Positions 8,518 to 16,670 of a DNA stretch of 29,762 nt are shown one piece after another. Made by a program: the position numbers and the translations under genes. Where the stretch lies: the NCBI GenBank assembly GCA_963580245.1, contig CAUZJO010000050.1:1-29762 (forward strand). The letters are read 5' to 3'. Under the pieces are notes generated by a model. The model had not been told where the DNA came from and did no database searches. It worked only from the letters and a program-made list of their open reading frames with translations. The first letter of the stretch is position 1, and every line of letters starts with the position of its first letter. The stretch comes from CAUZJO01 sp963580245 (GTDB taxonomy: Bacteria > Sumerlaeota > Sumerlaeia > MVZB01).

Positions 8518-8537
8518 GCTTGAGAACCTCACTTCGT

Positions 8538-8702
8538 CTAACACTTATGATTCGTACTCGAGACGTACCGGATTGTTGCCTTAATCGGTGCAATGTCTCC
8601 CTTGGAAGGGCCCCGCTTGCCGCCGAATCGATTCACAGCCTCCCAATCATCGCCGATGCGCTCGAAGTTCATCGTCGCGTGGAATCGTTCGCGGGTGTTC
8701 AT
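8538..8702 (-). pseudogene. 54-codon ORF: stub of a uroporphyrinogen-decarboxylase-like gene, possible leader
   Basis: An ATG at 8702 has a strong ribosome binding site (AGGAGA at 8716-8711, spacing 8). The product begins MNTRERFHATMNFE, which closely matches the N-terminus of URO-D-domain proteins (about 350 residues). After that the match is lost, and translation ends at TAG 8540-8538, 20 bases before the GH127-like ATG. It is therefore either the leftover of a deleted URO-D-like gene or a small ORF whose translation feeds into the gene downstream. The family call rests on about 14 residues. Confidence 0.5.
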
Positions 8703-8740
8703 CCGATTGCTCTCCTATTCAGAGTTCTGGCAATCTCCGT

Positions 8741-10189
8741 TCAATCCACGTTGATCCTGGGGTCGTCGGGCCGTGGACGGTTGAGGCGCAGTTGTAGGCG
8801 GATCGGCGCGCCCTCAAAGTCGTACGTCTCGCGCAGGCGATTGGTCAGGTAACGCCGGTACGAAAAGTGAATCAGCGTGGGGTCGTTGACGAACAGCGTG
8901 AACGTGGGCGGGCCGACGCCGGTCTGGGTGATGAACCGAATTTTAGGGCGGCGATTGCGTCGGATATGCGGCGGCTTGCGGCCGACCCACTCCTCGAGCC
9001 GTTCATTCAACTCGTGCGTCGCGATGCGCCGGTTCGTGTTGGCGTGGACACGTTGCGCCAGCTCGAAAACCCGCCGCGTGCGCTGCCCCGTCAACGCCGA
9101 GAGGTACAGGACCGGCGCGTATTTCAGGAACGGCCATTCGCGCTGGAGCCGGTCCGTGAATGCATCGGCGGTGCGGTGGTCCTTCTCGACAAGGTCCCAC
9201 TTATTGACCAGCACGATTGTCGCCAGGCCGTAGTCCTCGCAATAGCCGGCGATGTGGGCGTCCTGGTCGGTCAGGCCCTGGACGGCGTCGAGCACCAGCG
9301 CGGCCACGTCGGCCCGCCGCATGCTAAACATCGCCGAGCCGACCGACAGCCGTTCGATGCCGCGCTCGATCTTGCCGCGCCGCCGGATGCCCGCCGTATC
9401 GATCAGCGTGAATCGCCGTCCGCCCGGCGCCTCGACGACCAGATCGATCGCGTCGCGCGTGGTCCCCGGCAGGTCCGAGGTGATCACCCGCGGGCCGCCG
9501 GCGAGCTGATTGAGTAACGTGGACTTGCCCACGTTCTGGCGCCCGACGATCGCCAACGCGATCGCCTCATGCGCGTGGCCGGGATGCGCCGGAGCCTCCA
9601 CGCCCCGCAACGCCACCAGCACGTCCAGCATCAAGTCGGCCACCCCGCGCCCGTGCATCGCCGAGAGGGGATGGATCTTCTCGAAACCAAACCGATAGAA
9701 CTCGGCCGAGGCCAGCTCCTCGGTCTCGTTGTCGCACTTATTGACGACGACAAAGACGGGCTTGTCGACCGGGCGCAACAGGCGGACGATCGACTCGTCG
9801 GCGGGGTGGGACCATTCGCCCGCCGCGAAGATCAAAATGATCACGTCGGCCTCGGCAACCGCCATCCGCACTTGCTCCAGGACGCCCTCGATCAACGGAT
9901 CCTCCAGCTCGGTCTCATAACCCCCGGTATCGACGCATAGGAACGGCACGTCGTCCCACTCGGCCGGGGCGATGTTGCGATCGCGCGTCACCCCCGGCCG
10001 ATCATGCACGACGGCCCTGCGTCGTCCGATCAGGCGATTAAACAGCGTCGACTTCCCCACGTTGGGCCGCCCGACGACGGCCACCATCGGCAGGTTCTGG
10101 GCCGCCGGCCCCAAGTCGGCCTCAACCTCGGCCGGCAGGGTCTTGAAGTCGGGATCGCGAGATAGTCGGGTCGGGACGCGCATAACCAT
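8741..10189 (-). CDS. der: Ribosome biogenesis GTPase Der (EngA)
   Basis: The 482-residue protein has two tandem GTPase domains. Domain 1 shows the P-loop GRPNVGKST near residue 40, then DRPGVTRD, VDTGG and NKCD. Domain 2 shows the P-loop GRQNVGKST, then DLPGTTRD, IDTAG and NKWD. A KH-like C-terminal domain follows (RKPPHIRRNRRPKIRFITQT onward), which packs against the GTPase domains and binds the ribosome. This is the typical Der layout; the protein helps mature the 50S subunit in the cytoplasm. The N-terminus carries about 33 extra residues before the first P-loop strand, slightly longer than usual. The start at 10189 (ATG GTT ATG) lies only three bases after a TACAAT sequence, so the transcript may be nearly leaderless. 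The gene is divergent from the two-component operon. Confidence 0.97.
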   Translation of the reverse strand: MVMRVPTRLSRDPDFKTLPAEVEADLGPAAQNLPMVAVVGRPNVGKSTLFNRLIGRRRAVVHDRPGVTRDRNIAPAEWDDVPFLCVDTGGYETELEDPLIEGVLEQVRMAVAEADVIILIFAAGEWSHPADESIVRLLRPVDKPVFVVVNKCDNETEELASAEFYRFGFEKIHPLSAMHGRGVADLMLDVLVALRGVEAPAHPGHAHEAIALAIVGRQNVGKSTLLNQLAGGPRVITSDLPGTTRDAIDLVVEAPGGRRFTLIDTAGIRRRGKIERGIERLSVGSAMFSMRRADVAALVLDAVQGLTDQDAHIAGYCEDYGLATIVLVNKWDLVEKDHRTADAFTDRLQREWPFLKYAPVLYLSALTGQRTRRVFELAQRVHANTNRRIATHELNERLEEWVGRKPPHIRRNRRPKIRFITQTGVGPPTFTLFVNDPTLIHFSYRRYLTNRLRETYDFEGAPIRLQLRLNRPRPDDPRINVD

Positions 10190-10193
10190 TCCA

Positions 10194-10199
10194 TTGTAG
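10194..10199 (-). promoter_or_regulatory. Candidate -10 element for a leaderless der transcript
   Basis: The minus strand reads TACAAT, then GGA, then the der ATG. A -10 box here would start transcription at or next to the start codon. The -35 region 17 bases upstream (CTGCCG) is a weak match. There is no purine-rich ribosome binding site before the ATG, which agrees with leaderless expression. Confidence 0.35.
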
Positions 10200-10275
10200 C
10201 CGACCGGCCGGCCTTCGGCAGCTTAAGAGTTCACCGATTTTCGAGGAGGCTGCATTTCACGGATCCGCGAGTTAT

Positions 10276-10300
10276 CCCGCCGGCGGGAACAATCCTTGCC
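10276..10300 (+). promoter_or_regulatory. Candidate sigma54 (-24/-12) promoter with an overlapping palindrome
   Basis: GGGAACAATCCTTGCC has GG at 10286-10287 and GC at 10298-10299, exactly ten bases apart, with TTGC at the -12 side, as sigma54 promoters require. The -24 side (GGAAC rather than GGCAC) deviates from consensus. A perfect 12-base palindrome, CCCGCCGGCGGG (10276-10287), overlaps its upstream edge. Transcription would start near 10311, ahead of a kinase gene in an operon that encodes a sigma54 activator, so autoregulation is plausible. Confidence 0.35.
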
Positions 10301-10395
10301 CAGATCCGTGGGTAGCCCGCAATATAGATGTGGTGGCGGGCCAAAGTGTTCGATTTTGTACGGCCACCCAAACAATAGGACGAATTGGTACGCCC

Positions 10396-11940
10396 ATGCC
10401 GGACAGGAATCGCAGAATCGGTGGAACGGATCGAACCGGATGGTGGGCGATCGCACTGCTCGGGCTGGTCCTGGTTTCTCAATACGGGGCGGGCTGGTAC
10501 GCCGTTCAGTTGAGCCGTCAATCCAACGAGGCTGAGCTGGGGGACCACTTGGCCGACCTCGGCCGACTGGCCGCCCCCAAGCTGCGGGACGCGGCGCTCT
10601 CGCTGGCCGACCTCGCGCTGGACGCCACCTGGTCGGGGGCGAACCCGGGCGTCGAGGAGGCGCCGAACACCCCACGGCGACCCGATCTGAGCCTTTATCT
10701 GGCCGAGCTGGACGAGGTCCACAGCCGCCCGTTCGACGATTTCGCGGCGCGCGCCGGGCTGGCGCGGTTGGTGGTCCTCAACGAGGATGGACTGATTCTC
10801 TACGACACGAGCGGCGGTGACCGCCTGCTGCAACCGTTCGAGTCTTGGCGGATTGACCAATTCGAACTCGAACGGGCGCTGGCCGGCGAAGCGGTCGCCT
10901 CGTTTGCCTACTCGACCGATGAGGACGCCTTCAAACGCCACTACGAGCCGATCACCGAGCAGGTCGGCGAAGACGAGACCGAGGTCCGTGCGATTCTGTC
11001 CCTCGCGGCCGATCGCGCCTACCTTGCCAGCATCGAGAGTCGGGCGCGCCGGTTGCGACGCGTGGGACTGATCATGGTCGCTCTGATCTTGACCGTCGGG
11101 CTCATCATCTACCGCCTCATCGCACGCCAGCGCCGGATTGAACGCCGCGCCGCCGAGGCCGATCGGCTTGCCGCGCTGGGCACCCTGGCCGCCGGGTTCG
11201 CCCACGAGCTACGCAACCCGTTGGGGATCATCCGGGCCTTTACCGAAGACCTCGACCGCGGCCTGCGCGACCGGGGGGGCGACGGCGAGGCCATTGGAGC
11301 GTGCGGGGAGATCGTGGAAGAGATCGACCGGATGGACCGGATCGTCGGCCAGTTCCTCAGTTACTCCCGAGAGAGCGGCGAAGGCCCGGAAAGCGGCCGG
11401 GCCGCCGTGCTCCCCGCCATCCAGTCGGTCTGTAGCATTCTGCGTCCATCCGCCGAGAAACGCGGCATCAGCTTGCAGATGGACCTGCTGGGCTCCGCCC
11501 CGCGGGCCGACCACGGCTACGTCGGTGTCGAGACCGGGCGACTGAAGCAGGTGCTGATGAATCTGGTCCTCAACGCCATCGAGGCGTCGCCCGAGGGCGA
11601 GACGGTCCGTTTGGAAGTCACCACCGCCGCCCGCGAAGTCGAGATCCGGGTCAAGGACAACGGACCCGGCGTCACCCCGGCCGATGCCTCGCGCATTTTC
11701 GAACCGTTCTTCACCAAACGTCCCGGCGGTTCGGGACTGGGCTTGGCCATCAGTCGGCAGATCGCCGAGCGCGCGGGCGGGCGGCTTGAACTGGAGAAGG
11801 CGAGCGTAGACGGAGGGTCCTGCTTTCTCCTCAGCCTGGCGTGCGTGCCCGCGTCGCACGGCGACGCCGCGCGTGCCACGGACCCCAAACCTGCGCCTGA
11901 TATCAAACAGCACGTATGGATTGGAAAGGGGGAACCATGA
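10396..11940 (+). CDS. Membrane sensor histidine kinase (NtrB/ZraS-like)
   Basis: I prefer the ATG at 10396 (MPDRNRRIGG); an upstream GTG at 10330 adds 22 residues without a better ribosome binding site. The 514-residue protein has a membrane segment at about 15-34, an outside sensor domain of roughly 185 residues, a second membrane segment at about 222-242, then the kinase core. The core contains the H-box FAHELRNPLG with the phospho-accepting His270, the N-box LVLNAIEA (about 391-397), DNGPG (421-425), IFEPFFTKRPGGSGLGLAIS (434-453). It autophosphorylates on His and passes the phosphate to the response regulator. The latter starts inside its stop codon (ATGA overlap), so the pair is co-translated. 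The sensor domain has no recognised family, so the signal is unknown. Confidence 0.93.
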   Translation: MPDRNRRIGGTDRTGWWAIALLGLVLVSQYGAGWYAVQLSRQSNEAELGDHLADLGRLAAPKLRDAALSLADLALDATWSGANPGVEEAPNTPRRPDLSLYLAELDEVHSRPFDDFAARAGLARLVVLNEDGLILYDTSGGDRLLQPFESWRIDQFELERALAGEAVASFAYSTDEDAFKRHYEPITEQVGEDETEVRAILSLAADRAYLASIESRARRLRRVGLIMVALILTVGLIIYRLIARQRRIERRAAEADRLAALGTLAAGFAHELRNPLGIIRAFTEDLDRGLRDRGGDGEAIGACGEIVEEIDRMDRIVGQFLSYSRESGEGPESGRAAVLPAIQSVCSILRPSAEKRGISLQMDLLGSAPRADHGYVGVETGRLKQVLMNLVLNAIEASPEGETVRLEVTTAAREVEIRVKDNGPGVTPADASRIFEPFFTKRPGGSGLGLAISRQIAERAGGRLELEKASVDGGSCFLLSLACVPASHGDAARATDPKPAPDIKQHVWIGKGEP

Positions 11941-13358
11941 GCGCTTCACTAAGTATCCTGATCCTTGATGACGAGCCGAAGATGGGCAAGATCCTGTCCC
12001 GGGTGCTCGAACGGGAGGGCCATCGGGTGCGCGCCTGCACCGATCCGCAAGCGGCCCTGGAGCTGATCGACCGCGATAGCGCGGACCTCCTCCTGACGGA
12101 CCTTAAAATGCCCGGCATGAACGGCCTGGAAGTGATGCGGGCCGCGCGCAAGCGGGTGCCGGGCCTGGACGTGGTCATGATGACGGCCTACGCAACCGTC
12201 GAAACCGCCATCGAGGCGATGAAGCAGGGCGCCTGCGATTACCTGCTCAAGCCGTTCCCGAACGAGGAATTGATCATGGTCGTCGCGCGCGTGGCCGAGA
12301 CGCGCGGCCTGCGCGAGGAAAACCGCCTGCTCAAGGAGACGCTGGCGACCCAGTTCGCCCCCGATAACATCATCGCCGCCAGCCCGGCCATGCTCGAGGT
12401 CATGACGCGCCTGCGCAAGGTGGCGGTCAGCAGCGTGTCGGTGCTGCTGCGCGGCGAGAGCGGGACGGGCAAGGAGGTCCTGGCCACGGCCATCCACGCC
12501 GCCGGCCCGCGCGCCGAACGCTCGCTGGTCAAGGTCAACTGTGGGGCCCTGCCCGAAACGCTGCTCGAAAGCGAGCTGTTCGGCCACACCAAGGGGGCGT
12601 TCACCGGGGCGATCGAGACGCGCAAGGGCCTGTTCGAACAGGCCGACGGCGGGACGATCTTCTTGGACGAGATCGGCGAGGTCACCCCGGCCCTGCAAGT
12701 CAAGCTGCTGCGCGTGCTTCAGGCCGGCGAGTTCCAGCGCGTGGGCGACGCCAAAACGATCCGGGTCGACGTGCGCGTCATCGCCGCCACCCACCAGCCG
12801 CTCGAGGAGATGATCGAGGGTGGCACGTTCCGTTCGGACCTCTACTACCGGCTCAACGTCGTGCCGATCGTGATTCCCCCGCTCCGCGAACGGGGCGAAG
12901 ACGTCCCAGCCCTCATCGATCACTTTCTGGCGCGCACGCGGGAGCGCGAGGGCCGCGCGGTCCAGATCTCGCCCGTGGCCTATGAACGGATGCTCGGCTA
13001 CGACTGGCCGGGCAATATCCGCGAGCTGGAAAACGCGCTAGAGCACGCCTACGTCATGTGCGAGGCCGACGCCATTGAGCTGGGCGACCTCCCCCTAGCC
13101 GTCCAGAACGCCGAGGCCGCACGGCCCATTGCGCGAGCGGTCGACGCGGGGGAGGTGACGCTGGAAGACCTCGAGCGCCGCGCGCTGCTCCAGGCCCTCG
13201 ATGCAACCGGCTACAACCACACGCGCGCGGCCCGTAAGTTGGGCATCACCCGCCGCACGCTCGGCTACCGCATGGACAAGTACGACATCCCGCGCCGGGC
13301 GCCCGCCAAGACGGCGGACGCCCCATCCGAACGAGACCAGAACGGAGAAGAAACGTGA
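11937..13358 (+). CDS. NtrC-class sigma54-dependent response regulator
   Basis: The ATG at 11937 overlaps the kinase stop (ATGA) and has GGAAAGGGGG upstream; an ATG at 11916 would lie inside the kinase gene without need. The 473-residue protein has a receiver domain (1-115; acidic pair D11-D12, phospho-acceptor D55, K105). It is followed by the AAA+ sigma54-activation domain: Walker A GESGTGKE (173-180), the sigma54-contacting GAFTGA loop (220-225), Walker B IFLDEIGE (241-248). A Fis-type helix-turn-helix closes the protein (about 416-450: NHTRAARKLGITRRTLGYRM). When phosphorylated it should form a ring that hydrolyses ATP to open sigma54 promoters. The intact GAFTGA loop shows it is a true sigma54 activator. 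The next gene overlaps its stop by GTGA. Confidence 0.96.
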   Translation: MSASLSILILDDEPKMGKILSRVLEREGHRVRACTDPQAALELIDRDSADLLLTDLKMPGMNGLEVMRAARKRVPGLDVVMMTAYATVETAIEAMKQGACDYLLKPFPNEELIMVVARVAETRGLREENRLLKETLATQFAPDNIIAASPAMLEVMTRLRKVAVSSVSVLLRGESGTGKEVLATAIHAAGPRAERSLVKVNCGALPETLLESELFGHTKGAFTGAIETRKGLFEQADGGTIFLDEIGEVTPALQVKLLRVLQAGEFQRVGDAKTIRVDVRVIAATHQPLEEMIEGGTFRSDLYYRLNVVPIVIPPLRERGEDVPALIDHFLARTREREGRAVQISPVAYERMLGYDWPGNIRELENALEHAYVMCEADAIELGDLPLAVQNAEAARPIARAVDAGEVTLEDLERRALLQALDATGYNHTRAARKLGITRRTLGYRMDKYDIPRRAPAKTADAPSERDQNGEET

Positions 13359-14350
13359 GAATCCAGAGCGATCAACCCATCACGACCCGGCCATCGGCCT
13401 GGGGTCTACTCACACTGATTGTGGCCGGCGGGCTGCTCTCGATGTTGTGGGTCGCGGAGATTCGATCCCAACCGCCCGAGCCCCCCGCGCCGCGGCCCCC
13501 CGAACCGCCGCCCGGCATCGACGCGCCCTCGGCCCCCGGAGGCCCGCCGCCGCCCGGTGGAGGCTTCGACGCGGGACGCTTCGGAGACCATAAACCCCGC
13601 CGGAGGCGCGACTGGCGTCCCGAAGGATTTGGCGGCAGCATGAGCGAGTTGCTGAAGATCGACCGCGATCTGCAAAACGGGCAGGTGCATTTCACGCAGA
13701 TGGAAACCCGCCGCGTGGAACTCCTCGATCGACTGGACGAAGCCAAGCGCAGCTATCAACCCGACAAGGCCGACACCCAAACCCTGCTGGCCCGGCAACT
13801 GATTGACCAACTCCTGAAAGAGTTGCACGGTCTCTCTGAACAGACGCTGGAGCTCGTGAACAAAGGCAGCCATGGTCTGATGATGCTGTCTCGCTCACGC
13901 GAGCAGTGGGGCCCGACCCTTAACAAAGAATGGGAGAATTACCAGGCCGACCGGAAAGGTTCGGAGGTCCGATTGCAGGAAGCCGACGCGATGTTCGACC
14001 GCTGGAGGGCCGCGCTAAGGAATCTCGAAAAGGGAAACGGTCTGGGCTTCGCCCAAACCCTGCTGGGGGATGATTTGGGTCTCCTGGTTTTCCAATCGAT
14101 GCCCGATTGGCCCCCCGAAGACGCCTCCAACGCGGGGGAAGGGCGGAAACACGCCGAGCGCTTCCGGCCCCGCCATCGTGAATTCATCGGTGAACAAATC
14201 CGCAAGCGGCTAAGGGGACGGCTGGACCGCATCGAGCAGGGGCAGCTCGAGCTGCGACAGAAGCTCGACGCCCAGGATCGCGAGATCGAACGCTTGCACC
14301 GGATTCTCCAGAGCGGTCCCGATGAGCATCCTCCACAACCCAGGCCCTAA
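13355..14350 (+). CDS. Membrane-anchored proline-rich, helical protein of the two-component operon
   Basis: I do not recognise a family. The 331-residue product starts at GTG 13355, overlapping the regulator's stop (GTGA), so it belongs to the same operon. It has one N-terminal membrane segment or uncleaved signal (about 18-36), then a stretch of roughly 35 residues dominated by Pro, Gly and Glu (about 40-75), a basic patch (KPRRRRDWR), and a long charged region predicted to be alpha-helical with coiled-coil character up to the end (DRIEQGQLELRQKLDAQDRE near 295-315). The layout suggests a tether holding a helical domain outside the membrane. By analogy with the helical periplasmic partner ZraP of ZraSR systems, it could tune the kinase. 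That is inference from gene order and shape, not from sequence similarity. Confidence 0.75.
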   Translation: MRIQSDQPITTRPSAWGLLTLIVAGGLLSMLWVAEIRSQPPEPPAPRPPEPPPGIDAPSAPGGPPPPGGGFDAGRFGDHKPRRRRDWRPEGFGGSMSELLKIDRDLQNGQVHFTQMETRRVELLDRLDEAKRSYQPDKADTQTLLARQLIDQLLKELHGLSEQTLELVNKGSHGLMMLSRSREQWGPTLNKEWENYQADRKGSEVRLQEADAMFDRWRAALRNLEKGNGLGFAQTLLGDDLGLLVFQSMPDWPPEDASNAGEGRKHAERFRPRHREFIGEQIRKRLRGRLDRIEQGQLELRQKLDAQDREIERLHRILQSGPDEHPPQPRP

Positions 14351-14570
14351 ACGGCCCGAAATGAATGACCCGGGGTGCAGCCGCGACCCGGAGGCCCTCG
14401 TCCCCGGTAATCGAGATTGATTCGATCGAACGATCCAATAGACCGCCGGGCACCCCTTGCTTCCCCAAACTTTACCCGCCGCGCAAAGGTCATCCCTATT
14501 TATGCAAATGACAAATCGAGGGCAGTGCGTTTAAATGGGTTGAGGGGAAATAAAGAGGAGGCGCCCGCCA

Positions 14571-15395
14571 GTGGCCGCGAAACGAAAGGGATCACGTCCA
14601 AGCAAAACACACCGCCCCGCTGACCCAAAACCCGCGGGGCTGTGGATGGGGCTGTACAAACGCTCGCAACGGCGCATCCTGGCCGGTCTGCTGCTCGTCG
14701 TTCCGTTGGCGGTCACGGTCTTCGCGGGCAAGTTCATCTACGACCTGATCGAGGCGCCCACCGCCCCGTTGCTCGATCACCTGGGCGCGCTGCTCCGCCT
14801 GCTCCGTTCCGCCGAACACCCGCTCATCAGCGAATATATCGGTCCCCTGATCGAAAGCTTGCCGGGGATCAAGGTAGTCGTCACGGTCCTGCTCGCGCTC
14901 GGTCTGCTCTATTTTCTCGGGTTCATCTCGACCGTTTTCTTCGTCCGCAAGATCTACAACACCGGCGAGCGGTTGCTCTTGCGCATCCCGCTGCTCAAGA
15001 ACATCTACGGGCTCTCCAAGCAGATCGTCGATATTCTGAGCCGCGAGGACAAGGCCTCGTTCAAACAGGTCGTCTTGATCGAATACCCGCGCAAGCACTC
15101 CTACGCGTTCGCTTTCATCACGGGCAGCTGCCAGGTCGAGGGGCTTGACGCGAAACATCTGAACCTGTTCGTCCCGACCACGCCCAATCCCACGTCGGGA
15201 TTCTTGCTGATCCTGCCCGCCACGGACATCAAGATCGTCGATATGACGATCGAGGACGCGTTCAAGATGATCATGAGTGCCGGCGTGATCGCGCCCGAAC
15301 AGCTTCCGGTTCGCAACTATAAGGATCCTAAAATAGCGTCTCCCGGCGAGGCGGAGGACCCCAAGAGTTTGAGCGGCGTCGATTCACCCGCTTAG
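14571..15395 (+). CDS. DUF502 family membrane protein
   Basis: The GTG start at 14571 is set by a strong AGGAGG (14556-14561, spacing 9). The 274-residue protein has a basic N-terminus, two membrane segments (about 36-58 and 98-123) and the conserved DUF502 body: RIPLLKNIYGLSKQIVDIL, FKQVVLIEYPRKHSYAFAFI, LNLFVPTTPNPTSGFLLILP, MTIEDAFKMIMSAGVI. The family is widespread and of unknown function; a role in membrane or transport processes is often assumed. It is preceded by 220 noncoding bases with a TTCGATCGAA palindrome at 14421-14430, so it probably has its own promoter. Confidence 0.92.
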   Translation: MAAKRKGSRPSKTHRPADPKPAGLWMGLYKRSQRRILAGLLLVVPLAVTVFAGKFIYDLIEAPTAPLLDHLGALLRLLRSAEHPLISEYIGPLIESLPGIKVVVTVLLALGLLYFLGFISTVFFVRKIYNTGERLLLRIPLLKNIYGLSKQIVDILSREDKASFKQVVLIEYPRKHSYAFAFITGSCQVEGLDAKHLNLFVPTTPNPTSGFLLILPATDIKIVDMTIEDAFKMIMSAGVIAPEQLPVRNYKDPKIASPGEAEDPKSLSGVDSPA

Positions 15396-15444
15396 CCAAT
15401 GTTTCAATGATCCACGAATCGCGTTAATGGGCGGGAATGAGCCT

Positions 15445-15465
15445 TTTGCTCCACTCTAAAGCAAA
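15445..15465. promoter_or_regulatory. Dyad upstream of glucokinase
   Basis: TTTGCT and its exact complement AGCAAA flank nine bases, ending 21 bases before the glk ATG. It could be an operator or a small hairpin. I see no T-run that would make it a terminator for the gene upstream. Confidence 0.25.
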
Positions 15466-15486
15466 CGTGAAGAGAAACGTCGTATC

Positions 15487-16479
15487 ATGGAGCGAATGAT
15501 CCTGGCCGGTGACGTGGGGGGCACCAAGACGGTGCTGGCCACGTTTCGCTACGCCGACGGGCGGCTCGAGGTCGCGCGGGAGACCCGCCTGGCGACCTCG
15601 GAGCTGGATGGGCTGGAAGGGGCCATCGATGAGTTCCTCGGCTCGGAGGCCGACCGCGTCGAGGCGGCGTGCTTCGGCGTGGCGGGGCCGGTCGAGGACG
15701 GCATCGCGCGGCTGACCAACATCAGTTGGGCCGCCACCGAGCCGGCTCTCGGCGAGCACTTGGGCGGCAAGCCCGTGCGCCTGCTCAACGACCTGGTGGC
15801 GATGGGCTGGGGCATTGCCACGCTCAAGCCCGACCAACTCGAAACGCTTAATGAGGGCCGCCCCGACCCCCAGGGCAACGGCGCGCTGATCGCTGCGGGG
15901 ACGGGCCTGGGCGAGGCGTTCCTGATTCGCCGGGAGGACCAATGGCTTCCCTCCCCCTCCGAGGGCGGCCACACCGAGTTCGGGCCGTCCGATGAGCTGG
16001 AGATCGACATGCTCCGCTACCTGAACAACCGGTTCGGCCGGGTCAGCTACGAAAGGCTCGTCTCGGGACCGGGCCTGTTCAATATCTACCAGTTCCTGCG
16101 CGACACCGGCCGCGGCCGGCAGCCGGGCTGGGTCGCCGATCGGCTCGAAAAGGAAGACCCCAGCGCCGTGGTCGGCGAGCTGGCCATGCGCGGCGCCGAC
16201 CCGCTGTGTCGCATGGCGCTGGACCGCTTCGTCCGCCTCTACGGCGCCGAGGCCGGCAACCTGGCCCTGACCGCCCTGGCCACCGGCGGGGTCTACCTCG
16301 GCGGTGGCATCGCGCCCAAGATCCTCGATGAGCTCAAAAAGGGCCACTTCCTGGAAGGCTTCACGCAAAAAGGCCGCATGACCGGCCTCATGGTCCGCAT
16401 CCCGATCAAGGTGATCCTGGAACCGAAAACGCCGCTGCTGGGGGCGGCGTACTTCGCGGCGCGGATGTGTGGGGGATGA
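15487..16479 (+). CDS. glk: Glucokinase
   Basis: The 330-residue protein matches the Glk family in length and motifs: phosphate-binding loop DVGGTKTVLATF (9-20), GVAGPVEDG (64-72), LLNDLVAMGWGI with the catalytic-type Asp102 (99-110), AAGTGLGEAF (136-145), EGGHTEFGP (159-167) that contacts glucose, and YERLVSGPGLFNIYQFLR. The enzyme phosphorylates glucose at C6 with ATP in the cytoplasm, feeding glycolysis. ATG 15487 is followed by a second in-frame ATG three codons on; GAAGAGA lies about 15 bases upstream. It is not obviously in an operon, since the next gene is about 190 bases away and differs in composition. Confidence 0.95.
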   Translation: MERMILAGDVGGTKTVLATFRYADGRLEVARETRLATSELDGLEGAIDEFLGSEADRVEAACFGVAGPVEDGIARLTNISWAATEPALGEHLGGKPVRLLNDLVAMGWGIATLKPDQLETLNEGRPDPQGNGALIAAGTGLGEAFLIRREDQWLPSPSEGGHTEFGPSDELEIDMLRYLNNRFGRVSYERLVSGPGLFNIYQFLRDTGRGRQPGWVADRLEKEDPSAVVGELAMRGADPLCRMALDRFVRLYGAEAGNLALTALATGGVYLGGGIAPKILDELKKGHFLEGFTQKGRMTGLMVRIPIKVILEPKTPLLGAAYFAARMCGG

Positions 16480-16670
16480 TCGATCCGCGTATCTAAGCTC
16501 TTAAGGTTTGCACGTATTCTATGGTGGTCTGCTGGTATCAATTCGAGATAGTGGTGAGATACGGCAGCTGAATGAGTTAGACGGTGCCGCGGCTCGGAGT
16601 TAATTTGTGACGATTCACCTTAGGGCATGTCCACAAAGAATCTTATGTCTCCCGTGCGAGGTGAATTCCG

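Noticed and set aside
7435..8523. 362-codon plus-strand ORF over the GH127-like gene
   Set aside because: Shadow frame; the minus strand has a signal peptide and family motifs.
14440..14470. Possible sigma54 site (GGGCACCCCTTGC) upstream of the DUF502 gene
   Set aside because: The GG-to-GC spacing is eight or nine bases instead of ten.
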